From: Paragordius varius
Taxonomy: Eukaryota; Nematomorpha
DNA: 64,000 nt
Assembly: GCA_964247055.1 (NCBI GenBank)
Contig: OZ176050.1
Coordinates: forward strand, 62,001 to 126,000
Direction: 5' to 3'
The position numbers and the translations under genes were made by a program. How positions within the stretch are numbered: the first letter of the stretch is position 1; each line of letters starts with the position of its first letter. Shown here one piece after another: positions 50,300 to 61,877 of the stretch. The notes under the pieces were generated by a model, which worked only from the letters and a program-made list of their open reading frames with translations, was not told the DNA's origin and did no database searches.

Positions 50300-51163
50300 C
50301 ACCATAATTTTTTTTGGGTAGCCCTATGGTAGTTCCACTATCACCCCAAATATTTTGGGGATCGGACTATAAATGTAATTTTTATGAATTTTTTAAATAT
50401 TTAAAAAATTTATTTTATACGATTTTAAAAATAAAAATGGCTACCTAAAATCCAAATTTGATCAGGTGATGTCGCCATAATTTATTTTGGGTAGCCCTAT
50501 GGTAGTTCCATCATCACCCCAAATATTTTCGAGATCGGAGTATAAATGTAATTTTTTTGAATTTTTTAAATATTTAAAAAATTTATTTTATACGATTTTA
50601 AAAATAAAAATGGCTACCTAAAATCCAAATTTGATCAGGTGATGTCACCATAATTTTTTTTGCGTAGCCCTATGGTAGTTCCATCATCACCCCAAATATT
50701 TTGGGGATCGGACTATAAATGTAATTTTTATGAATTTTTTAAATATTTAAAAAATTTATTTTATACGATTTTAAAAATAAAAATGGCTACCTAAAATCCA
50801 AATTTGATCAGGTGATGTCACTATAATTTTTTTTGGGTAGCCCTATGGTAGTTCCATCATCACCCCAAATATTTTGGGGATCGGACTATAAATGTAATTT
50901 TTATGAATTTTTTAAATATTTAAAAAATTTATTTTATACGATATTAAAAATAAAAATGGCTACCTAAAATCCAAATTTGATAAGGTGATGTCACTATAAT
51001 TTTTTTGGGTAGCCCTATGGTAGTTCCATCATCACCCCAAATATTTTCGAGATCGGAGTATAAATGTAATTTTTTTGAATTTTTTAAATATCTAAAAAAT
51101 TTATTTTATACGATTTTAAAAATAAAAATGGCTACCTAAAATCCAAATTTGATCAGGTGATGT
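50300..51163. repeat. Five-unit bridge
   Basis: CCACTATCACC, TAATTTATTTT/G', GCGTAG with GGTAG, a GATATTA unit ending GATAAGGTG, and a 172-bp unit with AAATATCTAAAA. The last three recur at 53240-53757 and 57564-58081. Confidence 0.85.
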
Positions 51164-53757
51164 CGCCATAATTTATTTTGGGTAGCCCTATGGTAGTTCC
51201 ATCATCACCCCAAATATTTTCGAGATCGGAGTATAAATGTAATTTTTTTGAATTTTTTAAATATTTAAAAAATTTATTTTATACGATTTTAAAAATAAAA
51301 ATGGCTACCTAAAATCCAAATTTGATCAGGTGATGTCGCCATAATTTTTTTTGCGTAGCCCTATGGTTGTTCCATCATCACCCCAAATATTTTGGGGATC
51401 GGACTATAAATGTAATTTTTATGAATTTTTTAAATATTTAAAAAATTTATTTTATACGATTTTAAAAATAAAAATGGCTACCTAAAATCCAAATTTGATC
51501 AGGTGATGTCACCATAATTTTTTTTGGGTAGCCCTATGGTAGTTCCATCATCACCCCAAATATTTTCGAGATCGGACTATAAATGTAATTTTTATGAATT
51601 TTTTAAATATTTAAAAAATTTATTTTATGCGATATTAAAAATAAAAATGGCTACCTAAAATCCAAATTTGATCAGGTGATGTCACCATAATTTTTTTTGG
51701 GTAGCCCTATGGTAGTTCCATCATCACCCCAAATATTTTGGGGATCGGACTATAAATGTAATTTTTATGAATTTTTTAAATATTTAAAAAATTTATTTTA
51801 TACTATTTTAAAAATAAAAATAACTACCTAAAATCCAAATTTGATCAGGTGATGTCACTATAATTTTTTTTGGGTAGCCCTATGGTAGTTCCATCATCAC
51901 CCCAAATATTTTGGGGATCGGACTATAAATGTAATTTTTATAAATTTTTTAAATATTTAAAAAATTTATTTTATACGATTTTAAAAATAAAAATGGCTAC
52001 CTAAAATCCAAATTTGATCAGGTGATGTCACTATAATTTTTTTTGGGTGGCCCTATGGTAGTTCCATCATCACGCCAAATATTGTCGAGATCGGAGTATA
52101 AATGTAATTTTTATGAATTTTTTAAATATTTCAAAAATTTATTTTATACGATTTTAAAAATAAAAATGGCTACCTAAAATCCAAATTTGATCAGGTGATG
52201 TCACCATAATTTTTTTTGGGTAGCCCTATGGTAGTTCCATCATCACCCCAAATATTTTGGGGATCGGACTATAAATGTAATTTTTATGAATTTTTTAAAT
52301 ATTTAAAAAATTTATTTTATACGATTTTAAAAATAAAAATGGCTACCTAAAATCCAAATTTGATCAGGTGATGTCACTATAATTTTTTTTGGGTGGCCCT
52401 ATGGTAGTTCCATCATCACGCCAAATATTGTCGAGATCGGAGTATAAATGTAATTTTTATGAATTTTTTAAATATTTCAAAAATTTATTTTATACGATTT
52501 TAAAAATAAAAATGGCTACCTAAAATCCAAATTTGATCAGGTGATGTCACCATAATTTTTTTTGGGTAGCCCTATGGTAGTTCCATCATCACCCCAAATA
52601 TTGTCGAGATCGGAGTATAAATGTAATTTTTATGAATTTTTTAAATATTTAAAAAATTTATTTTATACGATTTTAAAAATAAAAATGGCTACCTAAAATC
52701 CAAATTTGATCAGGTGATGTTACCATAATTTTTTTTGGATAGCCCTATGGTAGTTCCATCATCACCCCAAATATTTTCGAGATCGGAGTATAAATGTAAT
52801 TTTTTTGAATTTTTTAAATATTTCAAAAATTTATTTTATACGATTTTAAAAATAAAAATGGCTACCTAAAATCCAAATTTGATCAGGTGATGTCACCATA
52901 ATTTTTTTTGGGTAGCCCTATGGTAGTTCCATCATCACCCCAAATATTTTCGAGATCGGAGTATAAATGTAATTTTTATGAATTTTTTAAATATTTAAAA
53001 AATTTATTTTATACGATTTTAAAAATAAAAATGGCTACCTAAAATCCAAATTTGATCAGGTGATGTCACCATAATTTTTTTTGGGTAGCCCTATGGTAGT
53101 TCCATCATCACCCCAAATATTTTGGGGATCGGACTATAAATGTAATTTTTATGAATTTTTTAAATATTTAAAAAATTTATTTTATACGATTTTAAAAATA
53201 AAAATGGCTACCTAAAATCCAAATTTGATCAGGTGATGTCACCATAATTTTTTTTGCGTAGCCCTATGGTAGTTCCATCATCACCCCAAATATTTTGGGG
53301 ATCGGACTATAAATGTAATTTTTATGAATTTTTTAAATATTTAAAAAATTTATTTTATACGATTTTAAAAATAAAAATGGCTACCTAAAATCCAAATTTG
53401 ATCAGGTGATGTCACTATAATTTTTTTTGGGTAGCCCTATGGTAGTTCCATCATCACCCCAAATATTTTGGGGATCGGACTATAAATGTAATTTTTATGA
53501 ATTTTTTAAATATTTAAAAAATTTATTTTATACGATATTAAAAATAAAAATGGCTACCTAAAATCCAAATTTGATAAGGTGATGTCACTATAATTTTTTT
53601 GGGTAGCCCTATGGTAGTTCCATCATCACCCCAAATATTTTCGAGATCGGAGTATAAATGTAATTTTTTTGAATTTTTTAAATATCTAAAAAATTTATTT
53701 TATACGATTTTAAAAATAAAAATGGCTACCTAAAATCCAAATTTGATCAGGTGATGT
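51164..53757. repeat. 15-unit HOR, copy 1
   Basis: Marks in order: TAATTTATTTT, C, TATGCGATATTA, ATAACTACC, TTTATAAATT, GGTGGCCC/CACGCC with TTTCAAAAA, class I, the same GGTGGCCC unit again, D, GTTACC with GGATAGCCC, class II, class I, GCGTAG, GATAAGGTG, AAATATCTAAAA. It recurs from 54796, a spacing of 3632 bp (21 units minus 1 bp). Confidence 0.9.
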
Positions 53758-54795
53758 CGCCATAATTTTTTTTGGGTAGCCCTATGGTAGTTCCATCATC
53801 ACCCCAAATATTGTCGAGATCGGAGTATAAATGTAATTTTTATGAATTTTTTAAATATTTCAAAAATTTATTTTATACGATTTTAAAAATAAAAATGGCT
53901 ACCTAAAATCCAAATTTTATCAGGTGATGTCACCATAATTTTTTTTGGGTAGCACTATGGTAGTTCCATCATCACCCCAAATATTGTCGAGATCGGAGTA
54001 TAAATGTAATTTTTATGAATTTTTTAAATATTTAAAAAATTTATTTTATACGATTTTAAAAATAAAAATGGCTACCTAAAATCCAAATTTGATCAGGTGA
54101 TGTTACCATAATTTTTTTTGGATAGCCCTATGGTAGTTCCATCATCACCCCAAATATTTTCGAGATCGGAGTATAAATGTAATTTTTTTGAATTTTTTAA
54201 ATATTTAAAAAATTTATTTTATACGATTTTAAAAATAAAAATGGCTACCTAAAATCCAAATTTGATCAGGTGATGTCACCATAATTTTTTTTGCGTAGCC
54301 CTATGGTAGTTCCATCATCACCCCAAATATTTTGGGGATCGGACTATAAATGTAATTTTTATGAATTTTTTAAATATTTAAAAAATTTATTTTATACGAT
54401 TTTAAAAATAAAAATGGCTACCTAAAATCCAAATTTGATCAGGTGATGTCACCATAATTTTTTTTGCGTAGCCCTATGGTAGTTCCATCATCACCCCAAA
54501 TATTTTGGGGATCGGACTATAAATGTAATTTTTATGAATTTTTTAAATATTTAAAAAATTTATTTTATACTATTTTAAAAATAAAAATAACTACCTAAAA
54601 TCCAAATTTGATCAGGTGATGTCACTATAATTTTTTTTGGGTAGCCCTATGGTAGTTCCATCATCACCCCAAATATTTTGGGGATCGGACTATAAATGTA
54701 ATTTTTATGAATTTTTTAAACATTTAAAAAATTTATTTTATACGATTTTAAAAATAAAAATGGCTACCTAAAATCCAAATTTGATCAGGTGATGT
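53758..54795. repeat. Six-unit spacer between the two 15-unit copies
   Basis: Includes G-like with TTTCAAAAA and TTTTATCAGG, D with GTAGCACTA, GTTACC/GGATAGCCC, two GCGTAG class I units (the second ATAACTACC) and a class I AAACATTT unit. The last three parallel 40822-41340. Confidence 0.83.
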
Positions 54796-57700
54796 CGCCA
54801 TAATTTATTTTGGGTAGCCCTATGGTAGTTCCATCATCACCCCAAATATTTTCGAGATCGGAGTATAAATGTAATTTTTTTGAATTTTTTAAATATTTAA
54901 AAAATTTATTTTATACGATTTTAAAAATAAAAATGGCTACCTAAAATCCAAATTTGATCAGGTGATGTCGCCATAATTTTTTTTGCGTAGCCCTATGGTT
55001 GTTACATCATCACCCCAAATATTTTGGGGATCGGACTATAAATGTAATTTTTATGAATTTTTTAAATATTTAAAAAATTTATTTTATACGATTTTAAAAA
55101 TAAAAATGGCTACCTAAAATCCAAATTTGATCAGGTGATGTCACCATAATTTTTTTTGGGTAGCCCTATGGTAGTTCCATCATCACCCCAAATATTTTCG
55201 AGATCGGACTATAAATGTAATTTTTATGAATTTTTTAAATATTTAAAAAATTTATTTTATGCGATATTAAAAATAAAAATGGCTACCTAAAATCCAAATT
55301 TGATCAGGTGATGTCACCATAATTTTTTTTGGGTAGCCCTATGGTAGTTCCATCATCACCCCAAATATTTTGGGGATCGGACTATAAATGTAATTTTTAT
55401 GAATTTTTTAAATATTTAAAAAATTTATTTTATACTATTTTAAAAATAAAAATAACTACCTAAAATCCAAATTTGATCAGGTGATGTCACTATAATTTTT
55501 TTTGGGTAGCCCTATGGTAGTTCCATCATCACCCCAAATATTTTGGGGATCGGACTATAAATGTAATTTTTATAAATTTTTTAAATATTTAAAAAATTTA
55601 TTTTATACGATTTTAAAAATAAAAATGGCTACCTAAAATCCAAATTTGATCAGGTGATGTCACTATAATTTTTTTTGGGTGGCCCTATGGTAGTTCCATC
55701 ATCACGCCAAATATTGTCGAGATCGGAGTATAAATGTAATTTTTATGAATTTTTTAAATATTTCAAAAATTTATTTTATACGATTTTAAAAATAAAAATG
55801 GCTACCTAAAATCCAAATTTGATCAGGTGATGTCACCATAATTTTTTTTGGGTAGCCCTATGGTAGTTCCATCATCACCCCAAATATTTTGGGGATCGGA
55901 CTATAAATGTAATTTTTATGAATTTTTTAAATATTTAAAAAATTTATTTTATACGATTTTAAAAATAAAAATGGCTACCTAAAATCCAAATTTGATCAGG
56001 TGATGTCACTATAATTTTTTTTGGGTGGCCCTATGGTAGTTCCATCATCACGCCAAATATTGTCGAGATCGGAGTATAAATGTAATTTTTATGAATTTTT
56101 TAAATATTTCAAAAATTTATTTTATACGATTTTAAAAATAAAAATGGCTACCTAAAATCCAAATTTGATCAGGTGATGTCACCATAATTTTTTTTGGGTA
56201 GCCCTATGGTAGTTCCATCATCACCCCAAATATTGTCGAGATCGGAGTATAAATGTAATTTTTATGAATTTTTTAAATATTTAAAAAATTTATTTTATAC
56301 GATTTTAAAAATAAAAATGGCTACCTAAAATCCAAATTTGATCAGGTGATGTTACCATAATTTTTTTTGGATAGCCCTATGGTAGTTCCATCATCACCCC
56401 AAATATTTTCGAGATCGGAGTATAAATGTAATTTTTTTGAATTTTTTAAATATTTAAAAAATTTATTTTATACGATTTTAAAAATAAAAATGGCTACCTA
56501 AAATCCAAATTTGATCAGGTGATGTCACCATAATTTTTTTTGGGTAGCCCTATGGTAGTTCCATCATCACCCCAAATATTTTCGAGATCGGAGTATAAAT
56601 GTAATTTTTATGAATTTTTTAAATATTTAAAAAATTTATTTTATACGATTTTAAAAATAAAAATGGCTACCTAAAATCCAAATTTGATCAGGTGATGTCA
56701 CCATAATTTTTTTTGGGTAGCCCTATGGTAGTTCCATCATCACCCCAAATATTTTGGGGATCGGACTATAAATGTAATTTTTATGAATTTTTTAAATATT
56801 TAAAAAATTTATTTTATACGATTTTAAAAATAAAAATGGCTACCTAAAATCCAAATTTGATCAGGTGATGTCACCATAATTTTTTTTGGGTAGCCCTATG
56901 GTAGTTCCATCATCACCCCAAATATTGTCGAGATCGGAGTATAAATGTAATTTTTATGAATTTTTTAAATATTTAAAAAATTTATTTTATACGATTTTAA
57001 AAATAAAAATGGCTACCTAAAATCCAAATTTGATCAGGTGATGTTACCATAATTTTTTTTGGATAGCCCTATGGTAGTTCCATCATCACCCCAAATATTT
57101 TCGAGATCGGAGTATAAATGTAATTTTTTTGAATTTTTTAAATATTTAAAAAATTTATTTTATACGATTTTAAAAATAAAAATGGCTACCTAAAATCCAA
57201 ATTTGATCAGGTGATGTCACCATAATTTTTTTTGGGTAGCCCTATGGTAGTTCCATCATCACCCCAAATATTTTCGAGATCGGAGTATAAATGTAATTTT
57301 TATGAATTTTTTAAATATTTAAAAAATTTATTTTATACGATTTTAAAAATAAAAATGGCTACCTAAAATCCAAATTTGATCAGGTGATGTCACCATAATT
57401 TTTTTTGGGTAGCCCTATGGTAGTTCCATCATCACCCCAAATATTTTGGGGATCGGACTATAAATGTAATTTTTATGAATTTTTTAAATATTTAAAAAAT
57501 TTATTTTATACGATTTTAAAAATAAAAATGGCTACCTAAAATCCAAATTTGATCAGGTGATGTCACCATAATTTTTTTTGCGTAGCCCTATGGTAGTTCC
57601 ATCATCACCCCAAATATTTTGGGGATCGGACTATAAATGTAATTTTTATGAATTTTTTAAATATTTAAAAAATTTATTTTATACGATTTTAAAAATAAAA

Positions 57701-58081
57701 ATGGCTACCTAAAATCCAAATTTGATCAGGTGATGTCACTATAATTTTTTTTGGGTAGCCCTATGGTAGTTCCATCATCACCCCAAATATTTTGGGGATC
57801 GGACTATAAATGTAATTTTTATGAATTTTTTAAATATTTAAAAAATTTATTTTATACGATATTAAAAATAAAAATGGCTATCTAAAATCCAAATTTGATA
57901 AGGTGATGTCACTATAATTTTTTTGGGTAGCCCTATGGTAGTTCCATCATCACCCCAAATATTTTCGAGATCGGAGTATAAATGTAATTTTTTTGAATTT
58001 TTTAAATATCTAAAAAATTTATTTTATACGATTTTAAAAATAAAAATGGCTACCTAAAATCCAAATTTGATCAGGTGATGT
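54796..58081. repeat. 15-unit HOR, copy 2, enlarged to 19 units
   Basis: Matches 51164-53757 unit by unit, except that the four units D, GTTACC/GGATAG, class II, class I are present twice. Private differences include TTGTTACATC at 54969-55141 and GGCTATC near 57877. Confidence 0.9.
56180..57563. repeat. Tandem 4-mer duplication (2 x 692 bp)
   Basis: Units at 56180-56871 and 56872-57563 are indistinguishable by eye. The corresponding place in copy 1 (52548-53239) has one set. This is probably one of the youngest rearrangements in the window. Confidence 0.9.
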
Positions 58082-59983
58082 CGCCATAATTTTTTTTGGG
58101 TAGCCCTATGGTAGTTCCATCATCACCCCAAATATTTTGGGGATCGGACTATAAATGTAATTTTTATGAATTTTTTAAATATTTAAAAAATTTATTTTAT
58201 ACGATTTTAAAAATAAAAATGGCTACCTAAAATCCAAATTTGATCAGGTGATGTCACTATAATTTTTTTTGGGTAGCCCTATGGTAGTTCCATCATCACG
58301 CCAAATATTGTCGAGATCGGAGTATAAATGTAATTTTTATGAATTTTTTAAATATTTAAAAAATTTATTTTATACGATTTTAAAAATAAAAATGGCTACC
58401 TAAAATCCAAATTTGATCAGGTGATGTCACCATAATTTTTTTTGGGTAGCCCTATGGTAATTCCATCATCACCCCAAATATTTTGGGGATCGGACTATAA
58501 ATGTAATTTTTATGAATTTTTTAAACATTTAAAAAATTTATTTTATACGATTTTAAAAATAAAAATGGCTACCTAAAATCCAAATTTGATCAGGTGATGT
58601 CGCCATAATTTATTTTGGGTAGCCCTATGGTAGTTCCATCATCACCCCAAATATTTTCGAGATCGGAGTATAAATGTAATTTTTTTGAATTTTTTAAATA
58701 TTTAAAAAATTTATTTTATACGATTTTAAAAATAAAAATGGCTACCTAAAATCCAAATTTGATCAGGTGATGTCACCATAATTTTTTTTAGGTAGCCCTA
58801 TGGTAGTTCCATCATCACCCCAAATATTTTCGAGATCGGAGTATAAATGTAATTTTTTTGAATTTTTTAAATATTTAAAAAATTTATTTTATACGATTTT
58901 AAAAATAAAAATGGCTACCTAAAATCCAAATTTGATCAGGTGATGTCACCATAATTTTTTTTGGGTAGCCCTATGGTAATTCCATCATCACCCCAAATAT
59001 TTTGGGGATCGGACTATAAATGTAATTTTTATGAATTTTTTAAACATTTAAAAAATTTATTTTATACGATTTTAAAAATAAAAATGGCTACCTAAAATCC
59101 AAATTTGATCAGGTGATGTCACCATAATTTTTTTTGGGTAGCCCTATGGTAATTCCATCATCACGCCAAATATTGTCGAGATCGGAGTATAAATGTAATT
59201 TTTATGAATTTTTTAAATATTTAAAAAATTTATTTTATACGATTTTAAAAATAAAAATGGCTACCTAAAATCCAAATTTGATCAGGTGATGTCACTATAA
59301 TTTTTTTGGGTAGCCCTATGGTAGTTCCATCATCACCCCAAATATTTTGGGGATCGGACTATAAATGTAATTTTTATGAATTTTTTAAATATTGAAAAAA
59401 TTTATTTTATACGATATTAAAAATAAAAATGGCTACCTAAAATCCAAATTTGATCAGGTGATGTCACCATAATTTTTTTTGGGTAGCCCTATGGTAATTC
59501 CTTCATCAACCCAAATATTGTCGAGATCGGAGTATAAATGTAATTTTTATGAATTTTTTAAATATTTAAAAAATTTATTTTATACGATTTTAAAAATAAA
59601 AATGGCTACCTAAAATCCAAATTTGATCAGGTGATGTCACTATAATTTATTTTGGGTAGCCCTATGGTAGTTCCATCATCACCCCAAATATTTTGGGGAT
59701 CGGACTATAAATGTAATTTTTATGAATTTTTTAAATATTTAAAATATTTATTTTATACGATTTTAAAAATAAAAATGGCTACCTAAAATCCAAATTTGAT
59801 CAGGTGATGTCGCCATAATTTTTTTTGCGTAGCCCTATGGTTGTTCCATCATCACCCCAAATATTTTCGAGATCGGAGTATAAATGTAATTTTTATGAAT
59901 TTTTTAAATATTTAAAAAATTTATTTTATACGATTTTAAAAATAAAAATGGCTACCTAAAATCCAAATTTGATCAGGTGATGT
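58082..59983. repeat. Eleven-unit mixed stretch
   Basis: Contains CACGCC D units, two TAA/AAACATTT class I units (58428, 58947), TAATTTATTTT, TTTTAGGTAG/G', a 172-bp unit with ATATTGAAAA (59293), CCTTCATCAACCC (59465) and TAAAATATTTAT (59638). No clear internal HOR seen. Confidence 0.8.
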
Positions 59984-61704
59984 CGCCATAATTATTTTTA
60001 GGTAGCCCTATGGTAGTTCCATCATCACCCCAAATATTTTCGAGATCGGAGTATAAATGTAATTTTTTTGAATTTTTTAAATATTTAAAAAATTTATTTT
60101 ATACGATTTTAAAAATAAAAATGGCTACCTTAAATCCAAATTTGATCAGGTGATGTCACTATAATTTTTTTTGGGTAGCCCTATGGTAGTTCCATCATCA
60201 CCCCAAATATTGTCGAGATCGGAGTATAAATGTAATTTTTATGAATTTTTTAAATATTTAAAAAATTTATTTTATACGATTTTAAAAATAAAAATGGCTA
60301 CCTAAAATCCAAATTTAATCAGGTGATGTCACCATAATTTTTTTTGGGTAGCCCTATGGTAATTCCATCATCACCCCAAATATTTTGGGGATCGGACTAT
60401 AAATGTAATTTTTATGAATTTTTTAAATATTTAAAAAATTTATTTTATACGATTTAAAAATAAAAATGGCTACCTAAAATCCAAATTTGATCAGGTGATG
60501 TCACTATAATTTTTTTTGCGTAGCCCTATGGTAGTTCCATCATCACCACAAATATTTTGGCGATCGGACTATAAATGTAATTTTTATGAATTTTTTAAAT
60601 ATTTAAAAAATTTATTTTATACGATTTAAAAATAAAAATGGCTACCTAAAATCCAAATTTGATCAGGTGATGTCACTATAATTTTTTTTGGGTAGCCCTA
60701 TGGTAGTTCCATCATCACCCCAAATATTTTGGCGATCGGAGTATAAATGTAATTTTTATGAATTTTTTAAATATTTAAAAAATTTATTTTATACGATTTT
60801 AAAAATAAAAATGGCTACCAAAAATCCAAATTTGATCAGGTGATGTCACCATAATTTTTGTGTAGCCCTATGGTAGTTCCATCATCACCACAAATATTTT
60901 GGCGATCGGACTATAAATGTAATTTTTATGAATTTTTTAAATATTTAAAAAATTTATTTTATACGATTTTAAAAATAAAAATGGCTACCTAAAATCCAAA
61001 TTTGATCAGGTGATGTCGCCATAATTTTTTTTGCGTAGCCCTATGGTTGTTCCATCATCACCTCAAATATTTTGGGGATCGGACTATAAATGTAATTTTT
61101 ATGAATTTTTTAAATATTTAAAAAAATTATTTTTATACGATTTTAAGATAAAAATGGCTACCTAAAATCCAAATTTGATCAGGTGATGTCACTATAATTT
61201 TTTTTGGGTAGCCCTATGGTAGTTCCATCATCACCCCAAATATTGTCGAGATCGGAGTATAAATGTAATTTTTATGAATTTTTTAAATATTTAAAAAATT
61301 TATTTTATACGATATTAAAAATAAAAATGGCTACCTAAAATCCAAATTTGATCAGGTGATGTCACCATAATTTTTGGGTAGCCCTATGGTAATTCCATCA
61401 TCACCCCAAATATTTTGGGGATCGGACTATAAATGTAATTTTTATGAATTTTTTAAATATTTAAAAAATTTATTTTATACGATTTTAAAAATAAAAATGG
61501 CTACCTAAAATCCAAATTTGATCAGGTGATGTCACTATAATTTTTTTTGGGTAGCCCTATGGTAGTTCCATCATCACCCCAAATATTTTCGAGATCGGAG
61601 TATAAATGTAATTTTTATGAATTTTTTAAATATTTAAAAATTTATTTTATACGATTTTAAAAATAAAAATGGCTACCTAAAATCCAAATTTGATCAGGTG
61701 ATGT
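59984..61704. repeat. Right-hand 10-unit block, copy 1
   Basis: Marks in order: TAATTATTTTTAGG with CCTTAAATCC, D with TTTAATCAGG, A with a 1-bp loss (172 bp), GCGTAG/CACCACAAAT/GGCGATC, class I-like with GGAGTA, a 170-bp GTGTAG unit, C with AAAAAAATTATTTTTATA and TTTTAAGATAA, D with GATATTA, a 170-bp A with five Ts, class II. It recurs from 61878 with two or three extra units. Confidence 0.88.
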
Positions 61705-61877
61705 CACCATAATTTTTTTTAGGTAGCCCTATGGTTGTTCCATCATCACCCCAAATATTTTCGAGATCGGAGTATAAATGTAATTTTTATGAATTTTTTA
61801 AATATTTAAAAAATTTATTTTATACGATTTTAAAAATAAAAATGGCTACCTAAAATCCAAATTTGATCAGGTGATGT
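61705..61877 (+). repeat. Single bridge unit (AGGTAGCCC, GGTTGTTCC, class II)
   Basis: It combines TTTTAGGTAG, C-type GGTTGTTCC and a class II block. It occupies the place that 59811-59983 holds before copy 1. Confidence 0.8.
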
